A stretch of 10,162 nt of DNA from Bacteroidales bacterium (GTDB taxonomy: Bacteria > Bacteroidota > Bacteroidia > Bacteroidales > VadinHA17). The notes under the pieces are model-generated. The model saw nothing but the letters and a program-made list of their open reading frames with translations, did no database searches and was not told the origin of the DNA. Position 1 is the stretch's first letter, and every line of letters begins with the position of its first letter. The stretch spans positions 1-10,162 of the forward strand of contig JADGPV010000164.1 in the NCBI GenBank assembly GCA_017882245.1, written 5' to 3'. The position numbers were made by a program, and so were the translations under genes. This document shows, in pieces, positions 7,415 through 10,162 of the stretch.

Positions 7415-7429
7415 GGAGAAAATTTCTCC
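7415..7429. promoter_or_regulatory. 15-bp perfect palindrome between permease and ABC gene
   Basis: On the plus strand it reads GGAGAAA-A-TTTCTCC, two 7-base arms around one base. It lies 35 bases past the permease stop and just upstream of the -7-like element of the ABC gene, inside the promoter spacer. That place and symmetry fit an operator for a dimeric regulator. The alternative, a terminator for the permease, is weak: as RNA the stem would have only about five pairs and no long U-run follows. Confidence 0.35.
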
Positions 7430-7464
7430 GGCTTTTATCATAAGGAATGGATGCCTGATGACCG

Positions 7465-9096
7465 TTAAGGGTTTGCTGGCCCTGCCAATTTGCTTTTCCG
7501 GTAGCCATACAGAAAATATATTATCAGACCAATTGCAAGCCATACACCGAACATGGCCCAGTTGGTCCAACCCATGCCTGTCAGAAGGTAGAAGCATGAT
7601 AAAAGCCCTATGACAGGGATCAGGGAAAAGTTTTTAGCATAAGAAAGAGCCGCAACGGTTGCCCATGCGATATAAAATATGATCATCGGGTAGTTTAGTT
7701 TGCTGTTACCGGCATCTGAATAAATAGAATTGGGATAAAATACGGCAATAACCACGAAACTGACGATGGTTACTGCAGGTACAATATATCTTGAATTTAT
7801 ATAAGGTATCTTGAACTTGCCTTTTTCTTTGATGCTATCGTTCCGGGGCAGAATTAGAATCCCTCCGCAGACCAGTACAAAGGCAAATAATGTTCCGATG
7901 CTGGTAAAATCAAGTACGATTTTTTCATCAGTGAAAAAAATAGGGATACCCACAACCAATCCGGTGACAATTGTGGCAAACCCGGGTGTCTTGAATCTGG
8001 GATGTATTGAAGAAAACTTTTTAGGCAGCAGGCCATCCCTGCTCATGCTCATCCATATCCTCGGCTGCCCCATCTGATAAACAAGCAGAACGCTGGTCAT
8101 TGCAATAACGGCGGCTAACGAAACAATGAAAAGCATCCATTTGACACCGCTGATCTTGAAGATCTCGGCAAGAGGATCGCTTACTCCAAGCAGCTTATAG
8201 GAGGCCATGCCCGTTATTACCAGTGCCAGGATCATATAAATGACTGTGCAGATAATCAGTGAATAGATCATTGCCCGTGGCAGATCCCTCTGCGGATTTT
8301 TACTTTCTTCAGCCAGAGTGGAGACTGCGTCAAATCCTATGTATGCAAAAAAAACCGCTGACACACCGGCCATCACGCCGTTAAATCCGTTGGGCATAAA
8401 AGGTGTCCAGTTTTCTATGTCAACATGAAATGCACCAACTATGATCACGAGCACGATGATAGTCAGCTTTATTATGACCATGGCGTTGCTGAGGTTTCTT
8501 GACTCGCTGGTGCCGACGAAGACCAGTGCAGTAAGAAAGGTATTGATCGCTAAAGCAGGCATGTCGAAAATAATTCTCAGTCCTCCGATCTGCGGAGCAG
8601 TGAGCCATGCCGTCAATCCCTCACCGGGTGTGCCGGATACAAAGGCGGCGTGGGCGGACTTGTAATTTGTTGTAAGCCATTCCGGAATGCCATGTACAAG
8701 ATTGGTGAAATATCCGCTCCATGAAAAGGCGATGTAAATATTACCTATGGAATACTCCATTATCAGAGCCCACCCAATGATCCATGCAAATAACTCACCG
8801 AATGTTATATAGGCATAGGTATAGGCGCTGCCTGAGACAGGTACCCGTGAGGCAAACTCAGCATAACACATCGCTGTGAAGCCGCATGCAACAGCACATA
8901 TGGCATATAACAGTATGACACCCGGACCGCCTGAAAAACATGCATTTCCTATGGCGCTGAAAGTGCCGCCCCCGATGATGGCTGCAATTCCAAAGAAGGT
9001 GAGATCCCCGACCGACAGCACCCGGCGCATGCTGGTGCTTTTACCTTCTGCATCCGCAGTTGAAACTGGCTTTTTCCGGAGTAAGGAATTCGACAT
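7465..9096 (-). CDS. APC-family amino acid permease (CAT-like)
   Basis: 543 residues in the inner membrane, expected to import amino acids by proton- or sodium-coupled transport. After a polar N-terminus of about 25 residues, VGDLTFFGIAAIIGGGTFSAIG is the unwound first helix that binds the amino group in this superfamily. Further hallmarks are CYAEFASRVPVSGSAYTYAY, GELFAWIIGWALIMEYSIG, and WTPFMPNGFNGVMAGVSA followed by FFAYIGFDAVSTLAEESKNP, all typical of the cationic amino acid transporter branch (YfnA-like). The length and the extra C-terminal hydrophobic helices fit 14 membrane segments rather than 12. The substrate cannot be fixed from sequence; CAT-like bacterial permeases are not all cationic. 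The GIAAIIGGGTFSAIG stretch differs from the more common GIGAIIGTGIF. The gene lies downstream of a D-amino-acid deacylase on the same strand but has its own promoter-like element. Confidence 0.92.
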   Translation of the reverse strand: MSNSLLRKKPVSTADAEGKSTSMRRVLSVGDLTFFGIAAIIGGGTFSAIGNACFSGGPGVILLYAICAVACGFTAMCYAEFASRVPVSGSAYTYAYITFGELFAWIIGWALIMEYSIGNIYIAFSWSGYFTNLVHGIPEWLTTNYKSAHAAFVSGTPGEGLTAWLTAPQIGGLRIIFDMPALAINTFLTALVFVGTSESRNLSNAMVIIKLTIIVLVIIVGAFHVDIENWTPFMPNGFNGVMAGVSAVFFAYIGFDAVSTLAEESKNPQRDLPRAMIYSLIICTVIYMILALVITGMASYKLLGVSDPLAEIFKISGVKWMLFIVSLAAVIAMTSVLLVYQMGQPRIWMSMSRDGLLPKKFSSIHPRFKTPGFATIVTGLVVGIPIFFTDEKIVLDFTSIGTLFAFVLVCGGILILPRNDSIKEKGKFKIPYINSRYIVPAVTIVSFVVIAVFYPNSIYSDAGNSKLNYPMIIFYIAWATVAALSYAKNFSLIPVIGLLSCFYLLTGMGWTNWAMFGVWLAIGLIIYFLYGYRKSKLAGPANP

Positions 9097-9112
9097 CTTA
9101 AAATGACAAAAA

Positions 9113-9120
9113 CAAATATA
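9113..9120 (-). promoter_or_regulatory. Candidate -7 element before the permease gene
   Basis: Minus-strand TATATTTG from 9120 to 9113 matches TAnnTTTG exactly and lies 16 bases before the ATG at 9096, so any leader would be very short. There is no convincing -33 element (TTA at 9142-9140 with 19-base spacing is the nearest), and the surroundings are AT-rich. Confidence 0.45.
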
Positions 9121-9145
9121 GTTATTTAAAATCCCGAATTAAGGT

Positions 9146-9187
9146 TTCTATGCTCTCTGCTCTGCGCTCTGCGCTCTCCGCATTACG
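9146..9187. repeat. Degenerate 7-bp tandem repeat, about six units
   Basis: Read on the plus strand in steps of seven from 9146 the units are TTCTATG, CTCTCTG, CTCTGCG, CTCTGCG, CTCTCCG and CATTACG. The two middle units are identical (consensus CTCTGCG, or CGCAGAG on the other strand), the outer ones decay, and every unit ends in G. It fills most of the space between the deacylase stop and the permease promoter element. It is a minisatellite-like array, not a CRISPR, as there are no spacers. Confidence 0.7.
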
Positions 9188-9202
9188 CTCAGATCTCGTA
9201 CC

Positions 9203-10162
9203 TCACCTCTGAACATAACCAGGGCCTCTGACAACCCTTCCCGGGGTAGCTCCTGTATGTTCGCCATCTCTGAGCACCTGTATACCGTTGACAAATACAT
9301 GGCTCATGCCGGTTGAATACTGGTGCGGGTCATCGAATGTTGCGTGATCCTGCACCTTTGCAGGATCAAACACAACGACGTCAGCATAATATCCTTCCTT
9401 GAGCGCGCCGCGCTTATCAATCTTCAAATTGGTGGCCGGAAGGGTAGTGAGTTTGTAGATCGCCTCCTCCAGGGGAATGACCTTTTCATCCCTCACATAT
9501 TTACCAAGCAGCCGTGCAAAATTACCGTATGCCCTGGGGTGCGTCGCCGATTTTAGAAAGACCCCTTCAGGAGCCATCGATTTACCATCGGAACAGAAGC
9601 TCATCCAGGGAAGTGCTATTTCTTTCCTGATATTATCTTCGGACATGGAGAAATATACAACACTGATCCGGCTTCTGTCCTGTATAACCAGGTCCATAAC
9701 AGTCTCTTCCGGTGATGTACCTCTCATGGCAGCAATCTCTGCAAGGGTCTTTCCCTGCAGGTATTTAAGTGAATCAGTGTCAAAACCAACTAGCAGGATT
9801 CTTTCGGGTGAGCCCGGCTTGCGGAGTATGGTTTTCATGATCTCCGGCCCTATGATTTTTCTGATCTTCGGGTCTTTCAGCCGTTCAACCCACTTGTCAA
9901 AACCGCCTTCCTGTACCCATTCAGGCATTATTACGTCGAATCCGGTGGAGCTGGCGACATAAGTATACATATCGGCAGTGATGTATAAGCCGGCTGATCT
10001 TGCCGAATCCACTTTGGCCACTGCCTTATCAAGCTTGTCCCAGTTTGTTCTTCCGGTCTGTTTGAAATGATATATTTCAGACCTGATATTCGCCTTTCTG
10101 GCTACATTGATCAGCTCATCTATTGATTCAAGGAGATGATCATCCTCATTTCTCAGATGAGA
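9203..10162 (-). CDS. N-acyl-D-amino-acid deacylase (D-aminoacylase), 5' end outside window
   Basis: A metal-dependent amidohydrolase that releases a D-amino acid and a fatty or acetic acid from N-acyl-D-amino acids. The open frame continues through the right window edge (319 visible residues of an enzyme usually about 500 long), so the GTG at 10021 is internal. Visible order: LRNEDDHLLESIDE, then YHFKQTGRTNW, where the His (visible residue 32) matches a metal ligand of the family. ADMYTYVASSTG follows, then CSDG with the likely catalytic Asp at visible residue 192. HPRAYGNFARLLGKYVRDE comes next, and the closing beta-sandwich has RGALKEGYYADVVVFDPAKV and VNGIQVLRDGEHTGATPGR. The family usually has GSDG; Cys replaces the Gly here. 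Any signal peptide and the N-terminal metal site lie outside the window. The amino acid permease downstream suggests joint use of N-acylated or D-amino acids. A dipeptidase-like relative of the same fold is the alternative. Confidence 0.9.
   Translation of the reverse strand, partial: SHLRNEDDHLLESIDELINVARKANIRSEIYHFKQTGRTNWDKLDKAVAKVDSARSAGLYITADMYTYVASSTGFDVIMPEWVQEGGFDKWVERLKDPKIRKIIGPEIMKTILRKPGSPERILLVGFDTDSLKYLQGKTLAEIAAMRGTSPEETVMDLVIQDRSRISVVYFSMSEDNIRKEIALPWMSFCSDGKSMAPEGVFLKSATHPRAYGNFARLLGKYVRDEKVIPLEEAIYKLTTLPATNLKIDKRGALKEGYYADVVVFDPAKVQDHATFDDPHQYSTGMSHVFVNGIQVLRDGEHTGATPGRVVRGPGYVQR

Noticed and set aside
7415..7429. Palindrome as a strong intrinsic terminator of the permease
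   Set aside because: The RNA stem would be about five pairs with mixed AT content, and only four U residues in a row follow a few bases later.
9146..9187. Heptamer array as a CRISPR or rho-independent terminator
   Set aside because: Units are contiguous without spacers, and they are direct rather than inverted, so no hairpin forms.
9477..9962. 161-residue plus-strand open frame opposite the D-aminoacylase
   Set aside because: It is fully antisense to a clear enzyme gene, shows no domain pattern and is explained by codon bias of the real strand.
10019..10021. GTG at 10021 as the start of the D-aminoacylase
   Set aside because: The frame continues to the window edge with family sequence, including the metal-ligand segment YHFKQTGRTNW.

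Overview
The window looks like chromosomal DNA of a Bacteroidota bacterium, most likely a free-living member of the Bacteroidales or a close relative. Three things point there. A DUF6427-type membrane protein gene, a family I know only from Bacteroidota, overlaps purD. No start codon has a clear Shine-Dalgarno sequence. The Bacteroidota-type -7 promoter element TAnnTTTG lies upstream of the first gene after each of the four gaps longer than 40 bp. No RNA genes, insertion sequences, CRISPR arrays or phage genes were seen, and no stretch of 300 bp lacks a gene.

Plus strand, 1-2921: the 3' part of a NodB-type polysaccharide deacetylase gene, then purD (purine synthesis), then a multi-pass DUF6427 membrane protein joined to purD by an ATGA stop/start overlap. 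Minus strand, 2922-10162, read right to left: an N-acyl-D-amino-acid deacylase (5' end outside the window), a CAT-type amino acid permease, a 1007-residue ABCG-type ABC transporter with an N-terminal TerB-like region, a 305-residue lipoprotein, and a 146-residue secreted protein. The two strands converge at 2921/2922 with no base between the stop codons.

The deacylase and permease suggest uptake and use of amino acids, including N-acylated D-amino acids, but a promoter-like element and a degenerate 7-bp tandem repeat separate them, so they may not be one transcript. The transporter, lipoprotein and secreted protein are the least explained part. The cytoplasmic half of the transporter carries extra putative regulatory regions, it has a large predicted extracytoplasmic segment before its last membrane helix, and two exported proteins of unknown function follow it. 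I infer a working unit spanning the cytoplasm, inner membrane and periplasm, with unknown substrate. This is the best candidate for an undescribed system here. The other genes are ordinary.
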